The notes under the pieces are model-generated. The model ran no database searches. It worked only from the letters and a program-made list of their open reading frames with translations, and was not told the DNA's origin. Shown here in pieces: positions 33,920 through 46,122 of a stretch of DNA of 64,000 bases. The stretch spans positions 1,240,001 to 1,304,000 of the forward strand of contig NC_084896.1 of NCBI RefSeq assembly GCF_958979055.1, written 5' to 3'. A program made the position numbers and the translations under genes. The DNA comes from Alnus glutinosa (taxonomy: Eukaryota; Streptophyta; Magnoliopsida; Fagales; Betulaceae). Every line of letters starts with the position of its first letter. The first letter of the stretch is position 1.

Positions 33920-36900
33920 ATGGTGGCTTCAGCTATCTCCGTGCAATTAAGCTTGTCAATCGCTTCTTGCAACAGAACCTCGTCCATTCCTGTATATTCT
34001 CGCAGGTATACATGTGTATGTGTGTGTGTGTGTGTGTGTATAAATTGCTTACTTTTATTCGAGTTTTACTTGCTGTTGTCAATTCTTGAATTCATTTTGC
34101 CAATCCACAGAAACTCCACCAGTTCGATAGTATCTGCCTTGCCAAGTCCGTACGGAGATTCTTTAACACTTGGTAATTCTTTTTCAATTTTTAAATTCCA
34201 TAAATTTCATTCTTTTATGGTTAGGATAGGACAAGAAATGAACGTTTTGCATTCTCAATAGCTAAATTTAAGCTACAACTCGATTTTGGAATGACCCAGT
34301 TGTCTTTTTTGAGTTTAATTGTGCTTAGCAGCAGTTTATTTGAGTTGATTAGAAAAATGGTTAAATGAGTAAACTTAAACTTTTTGCAGCTTAGGCTTTT
34401 TGGGACCCAAATGATAATTTTTCAGTATCAGAATGAGTGGTCATGAGTTTGAGCCTTGTTTCCACTCTGTATCTCCCATCCTCTCATTTATAATGATAAC
34501 TAAATGATTAAGTAACCATTTGAAAAAAAAAAAAAAAAAAACCTTCAAATCTTGGGAGAAGTGATAATTTATCATAGTTCATACCCTTAATTTGATCCAA
34601 AACTTTTTTTGGTCCAAGCGAATTCACTCTGGTTTCTTAATTAACCATGCCCATGAATGTTAATGCTATCTAGTGCTTTTAATCATATTATTGAGCTATT
34701 GAATATGTTTGGCTATTCCCTACTCTTTCATGGACATAAACGCCTGCAGTGATGGTTAAAGCATAAAGTTCTTGCATTTTTGCATAGAGAGTGAGTTCTA
34801 ACAAGTAAACGTGTTGTTGCATTCAGGCTTATCCAGTAAAACTCGTGGGTTACCTCGTAAGTGTGAAGAGAAGGACTTTCATGATACCAGTACAAGGTCA
34901 TTGCTTGTTCCCTTTTTTGCTTAAATTGTTTAATGTATCCTTTATATATATGAGAGAGAGTGTGTTATATTGGTGTTGTCCATAATCCTTTTGCTCTAAT
35001 GACCACACATGCCTTTTCAAGTGATAATTTCTTGGAGAGTATGCGGTTGCAGCTGGGCCATGTTTGTGTTCATTAATCTTCACAAGTTCTATTACTCAGC
35101 TTTCTTCGCGATCCTACAATTATAGATGCGTGATCTAGTTCCATGTTTTCTGCTTCTCTGATTAAACTATTGAATGGAATAATAAGTGATTTGAACTGTG
35201 TTTGACAAGCAGTTATGAAGCAATAGAAGCCAGAAAGGGGGGGAATCCACCCATAATGCCAGCTGTAATGACCCCAGGAGGGCCTTTGGATCTCGCATCG
35301 GTGTTGTTCAGGAATCGCATAATCTTCATTGGACAGCCAATCAACTCACAGGTGGCTCAGCGAGTTATATCGCAGCTTGTGACACTGGCAACTATTGATG
35401 AGAATGCAGACATTCTGGTGTGATTATGTTTGAGAGTGTTGTTTTGTTTTTCTGCTATTGGAATTGATGCCTTTGGGCTGCAAATTCAAAATTCTAAAGT
35501 GTAACTTTTTTTTTGGTGTGTGTGTGTGTGTGTAAAGATAATTCTTTACAGCTTATGACTTAGTCCTGTACCTTGTCAGGTGTATTTGAACTGCCCTGGT
35601 GGAAGTACATATTCCGTTCTGGCAATTTATGATTGCATGTCTTGGGTAAGATTAAAAAAAAAAATTGTTGCATTTCTTGATTTCTTTTTCCTAGTTAATT
35701 CTTGTTACCTTTAGCACATTGGTTACTTTTTATTGGTACTCTGGTATTGGTAATGACCTTCCACAAGGCGAGAAAAATAATGATTAATTGAAAACTGTAT
35801 TGAGGATATCCTTATATGAAATGATTGTGACCTACTGTCTCAGAAAAAAGATTATCTCCAATCTAAAATTGAAAATTCCAAATCAATCACATGGTTGTTA
35901 TGTATTTATTTTTTCAATTAACCCTAGATTGAACTTTGATTTAATTATGTTGTCAAGCCTAAATTTTAATTGATATGAGCAATCATCATGAATTACCCTT
36001 CTGTCTGAGTGGCTGAAAAATATTATATCTGGTATCCCTATATAAATGTTGCAGGATCCATTTACTCATACAGCTTAGGTTTAGAATATATTTGAACATG
36101 ATGCTATTTTTCAATAGGTGGCTTGACCATTTTCTACTTCACAATAAACGAAAAGAAAATGATAAATAGGAGATAGATAATATGAGGAGTACATATGTAA
36201 CTAAGATGAGGAGTACACATGTAACTAAGATGCCAAATAGATACAAATGTCATGCTTGTTCGCTCCAAAAGATTGCTTAACCATTTTACTTTAAATATAC
36301 GAACTTGAATGGAAGAAAATGAACATTTGGAGAAGGAAAACTAAAGGAGAAAGATTACTTATTAAGGAAACAAAAAGATAAGCTGTCTCTGTCTCTGTCT
36401 CTCTCTCTATCTGACATTATTTTAGTTTATTAATTGAGTTATTTATTTATATATGGGGAATTTGAGACGGTGTCGTGGGACTTGTCTTTTGGCTGATAAT
36501 GTTTCTGTGCTTGGAATGATGTCTTCATGAATTTCATTTGATATCTTTCAGGGTTTGAAAGAGATCATGCTATCTATATGTTATAGATTAAAACACAAAT
36601 ATCATCTGCCTTTAAAATGTAAGAACAAGTTACCAGACTGTTGCTGGATGTTGACAGTCTTCCTTCCCATGTACTCATATATATGATCCTGTCAGGCATT
36701 CAGGCCTGTCCATCTTCTGTATTCTCGAGAAAACCAAGCACATTGTGGCCTTTTTCCCCTATTCATCGTTGGATTATGTACTCATCCTTAGAGTTATATG
36801 GTACTTGCTAAAGCATGTACTGCATCTCCCAATTGTGTGCATATTATTTCGTATACATCCATATATCTTTGAAAAAAAAAAAAAGGTCTTCAATCTCTCA

Positions 36901-39119
36901 CTCTCCAAGCATTTATTGACTCGTGTTTTCAGATAAAGCCTAAGGTTGGCACAGTATGTTTTGGAGTAGCGGCAAGCCAAGGTGCACTTCTTCTTGCTGG
37001 TGGAGAAAAGGGAATGCGCTATGCAATGCCAAATGCACGCATTATGATACATCAACCACAGAGTGGATGTGGGGTATGAATTGCATTTTGGCTTAGTTTA
37101 CTGCATTATATGAAAGCAGATGTGTATGAGAGGATAAGATCTGAAGATTAGATTAGAAATCCATAACAAATTCTGGTAAATCTGTTCGAACAAATTAGAT
37201 TCGAAGTACATCTTTCTAATCGAGTTTAATTTCCTCTCTTATGTTTGCCTACTTGTTTTTGTCCTTTCGGTGTATGGGTGCATGGGCTTACGTGAAATTT
37301 AAATTAGTTTCTCCTAATCTTCAGTGGTTTAAGATTAAAAAGTTACAATAAAACAATGTTGAATGGATTTGGGTCTGGGTAACACAAACCATAAACATAT
37401 TATCATGAGCATGTGTAATACAAAAAAATAAAATAATCTGAAATATTGCATGATCATTTGTTAAAAATCCCATAGATTTGACTGTTTGACTGTGTTATCT
37501 GCTTGTAGGGTCATGTGGAAGATGTGAGGCGCCAAGTGAACGAAGCAGTTCAATCTCGCCATGTCAGTCTCTCTTCCCTAGTTGCATGCTCTAAATGATC
37601 TCTTGACAATTAGAACTCAGCCTAAACAACTTAGATGAAGCTGAAATATAACGACTCAAGCATTAGAGGAACTGAAATTTAGGGCTAGCAACATGCTGGG
37701 CTGGTCTGTTCAAATTAGTTTCATTCTGCACTGCAGTGAAGATGATAATTGAGAGTGTGCAACATATTGCTTGAAAAATCCATGCTTTTATCTCAAAGAA
37801 TTAGATTGGTATGTTTGGCCTATCTCTTGGAAAACAACATTTTAGTAGTAAATACAGGTGCCTTGATACTCATTTGAGGAAGTTTGGAATGATTGTTAAC
37901 AAGGCACCAACATTCTTGTGCTGCAAGGATATTAAGGAATTTCTTCCAATTTTTCATTAGCTACCAATTTTTAGAAGCCTAATGATCTGAAAACTTGCAG
38001 TATTTTCTGGGGCTTTGACAGAAAATATTGATGTGCCATTATTGCAATTTCCAATTCCCCGAGCACTTGAGATTCGGATTGTTTTCCATATTCCAATGAC
38101 TGAATTTACCAATTTCCATGACAAACTTGCTTTTCTCTGTCAAAATTATTTTGAATGCGTGAGGGCACTCCTCAGTATTAAGTGTTTAAGAGTTTGGATC
38201 ATCTTCTTCTCCATTGTGAGGTTACTTGCGCCATTTGGAATATTTTCTTCAATCGATTTGGGTTATCTTAGGCTATGCTTAGACAAGTGGTCGACTTGTA
38301 TGCTTGTTGGTAGATTGCCGGCAGCACTCGGAGTGCTGCTGTATAGAAGATGGTGTTTTCATGCCTTTTGTGGTGTCTTTGGAGAGAATTGAATAACATA
38401 AGTTTTGAAGACCGTGAAAAGACTTTAGAGAATATTAAGTCTTTATTTTTCAACACCATGTATCGTTGGACAGCTGCTTTTGTCTCTCCTTTGGTGATTA
38501 GTTATCTTAAATTTGTTGTTCTTTTTCTCCTACTAGCTAAGTAGCTTCTCTTGTATACTCCTTGTGTACTTGAGGGCGTCCAACACTTTTTATGATCTCT
38601 CGATTACTCATCAAAAAAATAGTAAGTGTTAATTCTGCTTTCTTCTTTCCCTCATAATATTATGCAGAAAATTGACAAAATGTATGCTGCTTTTACTGGC
38701 CAACCTCTAGAGAAAGTGCAACAATACACTGAAAGGGATCGTTTCCTGTCTGTTTCTGAGGTAATGTGCTTTAGCCTCTCTTCATTATATTTAAATGAGA
38801 AATGGATATGGCCAAATGGCCAATTAACTGGTACCTCATAAATATTGCTTTTGAGTTATCACGATGATTGTACACCCTGAAAACTCAAAATTCAAAGCCC
38901 ATTATAATGAAAAAGCTTCCATTTTCTGCTTCTTTTTTATCCCAGCTTCCTTGGCAACTGATTACTGCTTTAGAACATAATTAGACCACTGAAAACTACT
39001 TATCAAAAAAAAATAATTAGACCACTGAAAACCACTAAAGCTTTTCTTGCTCTTGCTGCCTCTTATTGCAGGCTATGGAGTTTGGACTTATCGATGGCGT
39101 GTTAGAAACAGAATATTGA
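33920..39119 (+). CDS. CLPP6: plastid Clp protease proteolytic subunit ClpP6
   Basis: Nine coding exons: 33920-34005, 34111-34172, 34827-34896, 35213-35417, 35580-35645, 36933-37073, 37509-37562, 38668-38760 and 39072-39119, all with GT/AG borders and consistent phases, giving 274 residues. The Ser-rich N-terminal 70 residues look like a chloroplast transit peptide. The ClpP core is nearly identical to Arabidopsis CLPP6 as I remember it: [36 protein letters not shown] and [17 protein letters not shown]. The catalytic triad is present: Ser178 in GVAASQGA, His203 in MIHQP and Asp252 in TERDR. It forms part of the ClpP ring of the stromal Clp protease. 5' leader has a CT repeat (33892-33911); intron 1 has a GT repeat (34016-34039); intron 7 carries a LINE fragment. 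Housekeeping gene with no sign of damage. Confidence 0.96.
38150..38622 (+). mobile_element. LINE 3' fragment in CLPP6 intron 7
   Basis: Pieces read as the zinc-knuckle and C-terminal tail of a plant L1-type LINE ([13 protein letters not shown]-like, then [19 protein letters not shown] and [10 protein letters not shown]), followed by the typical CTTGTGTACTTGAGGGC 3' tail and an A-rich end. Sense to the host gene. 5'-truncated, with several frame changes. Confidence 0.7.
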
Positions 39120-39295
39120 ATTCATGATTCTCTACCAAACCATCTTATGCCTTCAGGACATCATACTGCAATTTGTTATCAACTGACAGACCCGGGTTGC
39201 CTTCAATGATAATTTGCCCATGATATATGTCAAGCGGTGCTTATAATTTATTGGGTTTTTATTCTCAGAAGGCTGAATGTTCTGGGTTCATTCTA

Positions 39296-39494
39296 CTTGG
39301 ATAGAGATCTCCTATAATTTTGCTCTTTGGATCGCTAGTAATTCGAGCAATAAATATGAAAGAATTCTTACAAGGCTCACTTGTCCAAGCAGATCTCGGA
39401 CAAGTAAATTTCATAGGAGCTCTCATATTTTTTGCCCGAATTTCTAGCGACCCAAGCAAAAAATTATTGGGAATCCAAATCCTTATACTCAGTA
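39296..39494. mobile_element. palindromic MITE, about 200 bp
   Basis: Two arms of about 95 bp mirror one another (GATCGCTAGTAATTCGAGCA versus the complement of the GCCCGAATTTCTAGCGACC segment). Located just 3' of CLPP6. Ends and target duplication not resolved. Confidence 0.65.
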
Positions 39495-39723
39495 GAGTTT
39501 AACTTACTAGTGCATTAGATTAATATGGTACAGTGTGTTATCGATCCTGGTCTTGAAACAGGTGACCAAGCCAGAACCCAAACACCTTTGCCATAACCAT
39601 TTTGTTTTCGGTGGGAAAATACTTAGTATACTACAGCTTTTATTATAATTCTCCTACAAATTGAGTGACAATCTATAGTTGGTGAAATAATTAAGAATAT
39701 ATGATTGACAAGTCATTTAGAGT

Positions 39724-39880
39724 AAGGTTAACAATTTTTTACACGACCCACGAATTCAACACGAAAGTAGTGGGTTAAGGTTAACGGATCTAGTTAGGGT
39801 TGACCTATATGATTTTATATCTATGTTTTAACATGGCCCAAATCTGACATGTGAACATCAATTGTCACCTCTACCTTATA
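39724..39880. repeat. copy of dispersed repeat also at 33056-33410
   Basis: Shares ACAATTTTTTACACGAC and the GGTTGACCTATATG block with the tandem copies upstream of CLPP6. Unclassified, noncoding. Confidence 0.5.
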
Positions 39881-40318
39881 GCATGTGATTTTCACGTGCA
39901 TTTTTAATTTTCACATATAATTTTAATATGACTCTTATAACTTTTGTTCATCAACCATGAATGTGAGTGAGGATGTCACATAACAGTACTAAGTATAACC
40001 TCATGCTAGTTATAAGTAGAATTGAATTTGTCTTTGATAGATAGAAAAAGACATAAGTACTAGTATAAAAATCAAACCTAGCTAGGCCTCATTTCAAGGA
40101 CCAAAGATACATATTACAGCATTTTCTTTAAAAATTGAGAAGAAAAAAGTAACTATTAGTGTGTCACAAGAGCAAAGAGCTAGGTACCTCTTTGTTGGTT
40201 TAGAGGCCAAACCAGTGAAGAAAACTCTAGATTAATCTCTATTGTTAGTCATTAATCAAATGAATCATCAAGATACTAGGTACAATTATAGTTTTATGTC
40301 TAGCTAGGCATCCTATGC

Positions 40319-40438
40319 TATAAAACAGCTAGCTAACTAGCGTTCTTATCCAGCTTGAGCATGGTTAAGACTTGCAAATCTAGTTACTTCTTACCCATCT
40401 TCTTAATCTTCATCCTCTCCGCCAAAAACAGTGTGTAG
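40319..40438 (+). other. orphan TATA box plus signal-peptide exon
   Basis: TATAAAA at 40319-40325 is followed 36 bp later by an ATG (40361) opening a 25-codon frame that reads like a secretory signal peptide: MVKTCKSSY, then a hydrophobic run FLPIFLIFILSA, then KNS before an ACAGTGTGTAG that is both a stop and a possible donor (GTGTGT). No downstream exon with a recognisable domain was found before BURP4. It could be a tiny secreted peptide gene or, more likely, the remaining first exon of a lost gene. Other genes in this window (OSP and BURP) also keep their signal peptide on a short first exon. Confidence 0.4.
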
Positions 40439-40618
40439 TTATAAACATTCATATGCATCAAATTCTCACGTTGTTTCGGAGAATGTTTTAGTATGAAGTT
40501 TATGCATGTTTTCATTTGCCTATACACTTAGGCCTATGTTGTACGATGATCTTATTATGTGTTAACACACTTTGTGTACAAACCGAGTACACAAAGTGTG
40601 CAAATGGCATTACTCAAG

Positions 40619-40790
40619 TAATGCGATACACCACCCTCACTTATCCTCCTAAAGCCTATGTGGCGTAGTGGAAATTAATTGGTCTTTTTTTTTATTTGGG
40701 GGACCGCGCCACATAGGCTTTAGGAGATAGCCTGGATAGGAGCCTTAGAAGGGGATGAGGGGGTGGTGTAGAGCATTACTCCTAGCAGTT
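40619..40790. mobile_element. palindromic MITE
   Basis: GTAATGCGATACACCACCC near 40619 mirrors GGGTGGTGTAGAGCATTAC at about 40763-40782. The arms include AAAGCCTATGTGGC and its complement. The left flank abuts a second small palindrome (CACTTTGTGTAC / GTACACAAAGTG). Confidence 0.65.
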
Positions 40791-41369
40791 AGCCCTTAGA
40801 CTAGCCATTGGTATAATAATAATAATAATAATAGCTATTCGACATGCCATATCAGTTGAAAATTACATTTTTATCTTACAATTATCTCACAATATTGATG
40901 TGACAATTGCAACTAATCTTTGGACAAGTCATTGCCAAATCGCTCAACTTGTACTATCCAACCTTTATGTTTTTTTATTTGGTTAGTGATCCTAGAACAT
41001 GTTCAGTGTCTGGCTATCAGCCTAATGTTTTTAATGGGTTGTGTTTCACATTTCCGATCTATAAGGGTTTTGGATCCAGCAATGCTTACACAAATTGACT
41101 TCTTTCCGGGCATTGTTTTCTAAAGACGAGTAGTTGAAGGCACAGGGCCAAGAATAAATAAATTATATAATTTATTTATTTTTGGTATATGGTTATTAAT
41201 GTGTTTTTATTAGCTTCTTTTTTCTTTTTTTTTTGAATAATATTTTTATGTGAGTAAAGGTGAAAATTGCTTTTATAAGTATATTGTGTTTTAAAGATTG
41301 TTTTGTGTTTTTTTGAAATAATTTCAATATTCATCGGTATGAAAAATCTAAAGCTAAAAACTCTGAGAT

Positions 41370-41815
41370 AGCGAAGTCATTTGCTTTAAAGTTACAACAT
41401 CACAAATACAACTAGAAATTTCTTCCATCCAAACCTTATCTATGACATGTAAAGTTGTCGTCTTAACTAATCCATGTGCAGCATAATTATTTGCTCTCTT
41501 GGTATGATAAATCTGACAATTCCTTAGCCCTTAAAGAACTATTTTAATATCCTCTATGATATATCCATACCTGCTCCAATTCGGGCTCGTGTTCTTGACC
41601 GAGCTACTACTTGCAGCGAATCACCCTCCAACATTATGCTAGGCAACCCGAGATCACGATTGAATTCCACTGCATTCAATGCCACGCACTATTGATTCTA
41701 CCACCACATGCGCTGCTAAAAAACAGATAGTCTGACTTCTATCCGCAGTCACCATGCCTTGAAAATCCTCCACAATGATACCTACGCCCAATCTTACAAA
41801 CTCATGCATGTCACG
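41370..41815 (-). pseudogene. LINE-type RNase H-like remnant
   Basis: Minus-strand pieces read GVGIIVEDFQGMVTADRSQT, then LAAHVVVESIVRGIE and, further on, RANNYAAHGLVK and WMEEI, in the order of the RNase H-like domain of plant LINE-type sequences, with stops between. Confidence 0.55.
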
Positions 41816-41819
41816 GTAT

Positions 41820-42232
41820 CTTAATGGTGAAAATATTAAGCAACAAAATTTGACATGTAATTTAATTGTTTAGTTCTAACCTGATAAGTGACATATGCAC
41901 TCTTATATCAGTTTATAAGAAACCTATAGTAAAAGTTATAATACCCTAAGACGACTCTCATTTCATTTATGTAGGTCATTCATTTATTAGTTTTTTCCCA
42001 TTTAAATTACCAAATAGGTAGCAGTACAATCTTTTGAGATATAGGGTAGGTGTTAAATATTACTTATTTTCTATTAACTAATCTTTTGAGATAATAAATG
42101 ATTTAACAAATAAGACTTCCATAGTGATGGAATGGAAAAGTTAAATACTGTCTTTTTCACGATTTTCAATGAGATTATCTATCAATTGAGTATTTATCAA
42201 GCAAGCAATGAAGCCAAAATAAAATAAAATAA

Positions 42233-42272
<40 letters not shown>

Positions 42273-42685
42273 TGTTATTAGTTGACCTAGTGCAATTATG
42301 CAAGCTAAGGTAGTATTTTCATGCATTAAAGGCGCCGCACTCATCGTCGTAGTTTTTTTTTTTTTTTTTTTTTAACTGGTCGATGTTTCTTAAGGGGCAA
42401 GCTACGCAGGAATACGAATATCCTTCCTTGGGATAATATTCGTTTTATGATTATGATTTAAAATTTATGCATTGAATGGTGTATTTAAATTTAATATTGG
42501 CACGTTTTTTAAAAAAATTAGATAAATTTCACTTGCACCCGTCGAAGTATAAATGATTTTGCCACAAAACAATGCTAATGTGATAATTCTAACTAGCTAA
42601 TACTTGGATTTTTTTTGTTTATTTAACAATGACTAATTCAATGATTGTTTATGACTACGACATCAATATTAATCTTTTTTTTTAA
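41820..42685. other. intergenic, no gene seen
   Basis: AT-rich with an (AT)n run at 42237-42269 and poly-T at 42352-42374. Confidence 0.4.
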
Positions 42686-42858
42686 GAATAATGCTTATAA
42701 AACACACATTTTTATCCCACAAAACAATGATGATGTGACAATTCTAACAGGTCTTTGAATTTTTTTTTAACAATGACTGATTAAAGGTTGGTTGAAATTG
42801 TCACATCAACATTGTGAGATAATTATGAGATAAAAAATGTAATTTTTTGCATTACTTT
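42686..42858. mobile_element. MITE-like palindrome
   Basis: The GAATAATGC left end and GCATTACTT right end, with inverted TTTTTATCCCAC / GAGATAAAAAATG and ATGTGACAATT / AATTGTCACAT arms. A related half is at 40845-40915. Confidence 0.5.
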
Positions 42859-42885
42859 AGTACGTTTAGATCCAATACTCCTATT

Positions 42886-43061
42886 CAGTAATGCTAGAAA
42901 TTAACCACAATTTTATCTCACAATTCTCTTACCTTACTCCCACGGTGGTTCCAATAAGCATTTATTTAAAATAAAAAATAAAAAAATTGAAGACTTATTG
43001 GCATTGCCACGTCAGCAGAGGAGACAGTGATAAGATAAAAATATAGGTTATATCATTACTC
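42886..43061. mobile_element. Mutator-type MITE
   Basis: CAGTAATGCTAGAA at the left and ATCATTACT at the right, with inverted arms around an AT-rich centre. Flanks ACTCCTATT and ACTAGTATT match at 7 of 9 positions, suggesting an aged 9-bp duplication. Confidence 0.55.
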
Positions 43062-43359
43062 TACTAGTATTAGAAGAAAATGATTGGTGTACTATAATTT
43101 TTGTTACAATTTTCTTACCGATTGACGTGATAGTTCATAATTTGTGAAATGATTAAGAGTATATGATTGAAAATTCAGCAACTAACTAATCATTTTACCA
43201 TTTATAAATTGTCATATCAATTTGTAAGGTACTTTGTAATAAAAGCTATACTACCCTTAACAACACTCACTATTAAAACATAACTCAAATAGTACTGGAT
43301 TAGATCATAAAAGGGTCTATTAGTATTAAGTTTATGATGTAGAGGTTTCAAGACGTTTT

Positions 43360-44180
43360 GTTTAAAAAAATAGTGATTTCAAAATGCAGTTAATGAAAAT
43401 TCGATTTTTAAAAATGCAGATAAGTATTTCATAAAATTTATAAAAATCATGTTTTTAAAAAAGCACCCCCTTTAAAATTGTACGTTTTTAAAAAATGGAT
43501 AATTGCATCGTTGGTCCCTGTGGTATGCCATAATTATTTTTCACTCCCTATGGTTTAAAAAGTTCATGAGAGGTCCCTGTGCTATGTAATAATTACGTTT
43601 TACTCCCTGGGTCGATTTTCCGTCCACCATTTTGACAGAATCTGTTAGCTCTACACGTCAGCGCCACATGTCGCCAATAAGATGGCGACACGTGTCCATC
43701 TTAATAAAAAAAATATAAATTTATTAAAAAATAAATAAAAATACTTATTTAAAAAAAAAAAAAACGTGAGGCTGTTTTTTTTTTGTTTTTTTTTTTTGAA
43801 TTTTAATTTTTTTTAAAAAAATAAGTTTAATTATTTATTTTTTAATAAATTTATATTTTTTATTAAGATGGACACGTGTCACCATCTTATCGACGACATG
43901 TGGCGCTGACGTGGCATTTGACGGAATCTGTTAAAAAATTTAACATAATTTGATGCTAGGGATCGATTTGTAATTATTGCATAACACAGGGACTCCCATG
44001 AACTTTTTAAACCATAGGGAGTGAAAAATAATTATGACATACCACAGGGACCAACGGTACAATTATCCCTTTAAAACACACATCCCCTTACATATTGCTC
44101 GAAAACATATAAGGTTTTTCAACTTTTCAAACCATTTTTTTTTTTTTTTTTTGTCAAATGCACTTCAAAATTGTACATTT
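43360..44180. mobile_element. nested insertion: MULE (43496-44069) inside a Harbinger-like remnant
   Basis: 43496-44069 (574 bp) has the same termini as the MULE at 5590 (GGATAATTGCATCGTTGG and complement) and CACGTGTC arms but lacks the GC-rich core. It is flanked by TTTAAAAAA and TTTAAAACA (8 of 9 identical). The surrounding sequence (AAAATGCAG, AAGCACCCC and TTCTGCATTTTTG segments) resembles the interior of the Harbinger MITEs at 10029 and 11855, so the MULE seems to have jumped into one. Confidence 0.75.
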
Positions 44181-44189
44181 TCTGCATTT

Positions 44190-44970
44190 TTGTTTGAAAA
44201 ACATGAGTTTGACCTGATAAATCATGGGCAAGTTTCTTGAGTTTAATCAGAGTTGATTAATTAACTCATGGCTTTCAGTCATTTCAGGAGAGTTTCATGT
44301 TGACTAAATGAGTTTTGAAACCTTAATTATCCATATTATTAGAAAATAGTAATTGACGTTTTTTTAAATGAAATAAATATCCTAGGTAAGATTTATTATT
44401 ATTATTATTTGATCCAAGATTGTAGGATAATGCTAAATTTAGTATATATTTAACTATGATTTCCTCAAATTGATGTGATAATTTATGTTACATTATTAGT
44501 GTCACGATGTCATTTAAATTTTTTAAATTAAATAACGTGACAACATATTTGCCATGTGTTAACATGTATATTATTAAATCTGTAAAATATAATCTTAAAT
44601 ATAAAATGGTTCCTTTAATTTCTATTTCACTTGAAATACAGAGCCTATTTCGCTATATATGGATAGGTATATATAAAATGTGTGAAAGATTAGACAATTC
44701 AACAAACCATGTCAAAATCATTAAATGTCATACCAAATGTTTTTATTTCATTTTAGGGGTAATTAAAATTAAGCTATCTGTGAATATGTCTAATTAATAT
44801 GTTTTATCCCTCAGCTGATTTTCAAAAAACAAAATAAAATCATATTAACCTCCTTATAATTTACATTAAATTGATATAGTTTGGATAGAACCAATCAAAA
44901 TGATGCCCCATCATCATCTTCACAAACTTAGCTGCACATTAATTATAATCAATTAAATATATAATAATAT
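44190..44970. other. intergenic, no gene seen
   Basis: AT-rich; no supported gene. Confidence 0.4.
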
Positions 44971-45201
44971 TGTAACGTCTCATATCGCTTGGATATGGGA
45001 ATGAAGATGTACTTATATGAATATTCGTACACTTCTTGATATAACACGTTTCAAAGCCGTGATGGTCATAAACCTATCAGAATTTTGCAGTTGAGCGTGC
45101 TTCTGCGAGAGTAGTACCAGAATGGGTGACCTCCTGTAAAGTCTAGTTTGGAATAGCAAAAAACGAACAATATTTTATCGTTGAAGGTGTGGGTCGTTAC
45201 A
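44971..45201 (+). mobile_element. Cassandra-like solo LTR with 5-bp duplication
   Basis: 231 bp from TGTAACGTC to GTCGTTACA with TG...CA ends, flanked on both sides by AATAT (44966-44970 and 45202-45206). The middle contains a 5S rRNA-like stretch (GAGCGTGCTTCTGCGAGAG, then TAGTACCAGAATGGGTGACC). A single LTR left by recombination of a Cassandra TRIM. Cleaner than the 27781 copy, so younger. Confidence 0.85.
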
Positions 45202-45209
45202 AATATAGT

Positions 45210-46058
45210 ATCACTTGATTAGTTCACCAAAATATATCAATTTAATCCAAATTAAGAAGGCCGGTTTGGTTTAACTTTTTAAAGATCATGGAATTAAGTA
45301 AAGTGTAATTAGACCTAAGATTAGGAAGGCAAATTATAGTTTACCCTATATATTATTTAGAAAGCAGTATGATTGCAGAATTTTCAAACCAATTAACCTT
45401 CCTCGTACTGTGGTGGCATGTGTTGCCTCCACTAGGTGAGACTTTCGAAGATGTTAAGAGGGAGAAGAAGAGTATGGATCTGGGATTTCATTGAACTGGT
45501 TATTATATGATATATTATGATGACCTTCTCATGATACTTTTGGGTCATCTCATTCTCTTAATTAGTATTGTCATAATATTATTGCTTCTTGGGAAACCCT
45601 AGCTATCAATTATTGGCTTAATTTTCTACCCACTTGGATTATTGAAATCTCTCTTCGATCTCTCCCAAGCATGAGGGACACGTCAGACATAACAATTATT
45701 ATAAATGAAAAAATTAACAAAATTTTACAAGTAAATTTAATTGTTTAATGACTAACTTAATAAGTGCCACGGGAATTGTTCCGTCAGGAACAGGATCATC
45801 TCTGTTTCATGGTTCATATTAGATTTCACAGCATCTAATGGTGTATATGTTGTCTACGTTGCTATGCCATTTAAAATTTTTAAATAACGTGATATCATGT
45901 AGACCGTTAAATGCCATAAAATTTAATCTGGACCATAAAATGTAGTACCATTAGCACCGCTAATTAAGCTAGTGGCAATCCACATAAATGCCATGTGATA
46001 CAAGATGAGTGAAACAATTATTTTAATCAACTAAGAAATTAAGCCATGCACCGGATGG
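45210..46058. other. upstream region of BURP4
   Basis: AT-rich intergenic sequence, no additional gene. Confidence 0.4.
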
Positions 46059-46059
46059 T

Positions 46060-46066
46060 TATAAAA
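46060..46066 (+). promoter_or_regulatory. TATA box of BURP4
   Basis: TATAAAA about 57 bp upstream of the BURP4 start codon. Confidence 0.65.
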
Positions 46067-46122
46067 GCTAGCATGGTTTTCTTGAAATCTCACACCCTTA
46101 ATCAACAAGAGTTATGAGAAAT

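Noticed and set aside
40907-41123. Two 63-67 codon frames after the orphan signal exon
   Set aside because: Considered as its second exon; no good acceptor-phase match and no recognisable domain.
45060-45135. Possible 5S rRNA gene
   Set aside because: Only part of 5S is matched, it is diverged, and it lies inside a 231-bp solo LTR with a 5-bp target duplication.
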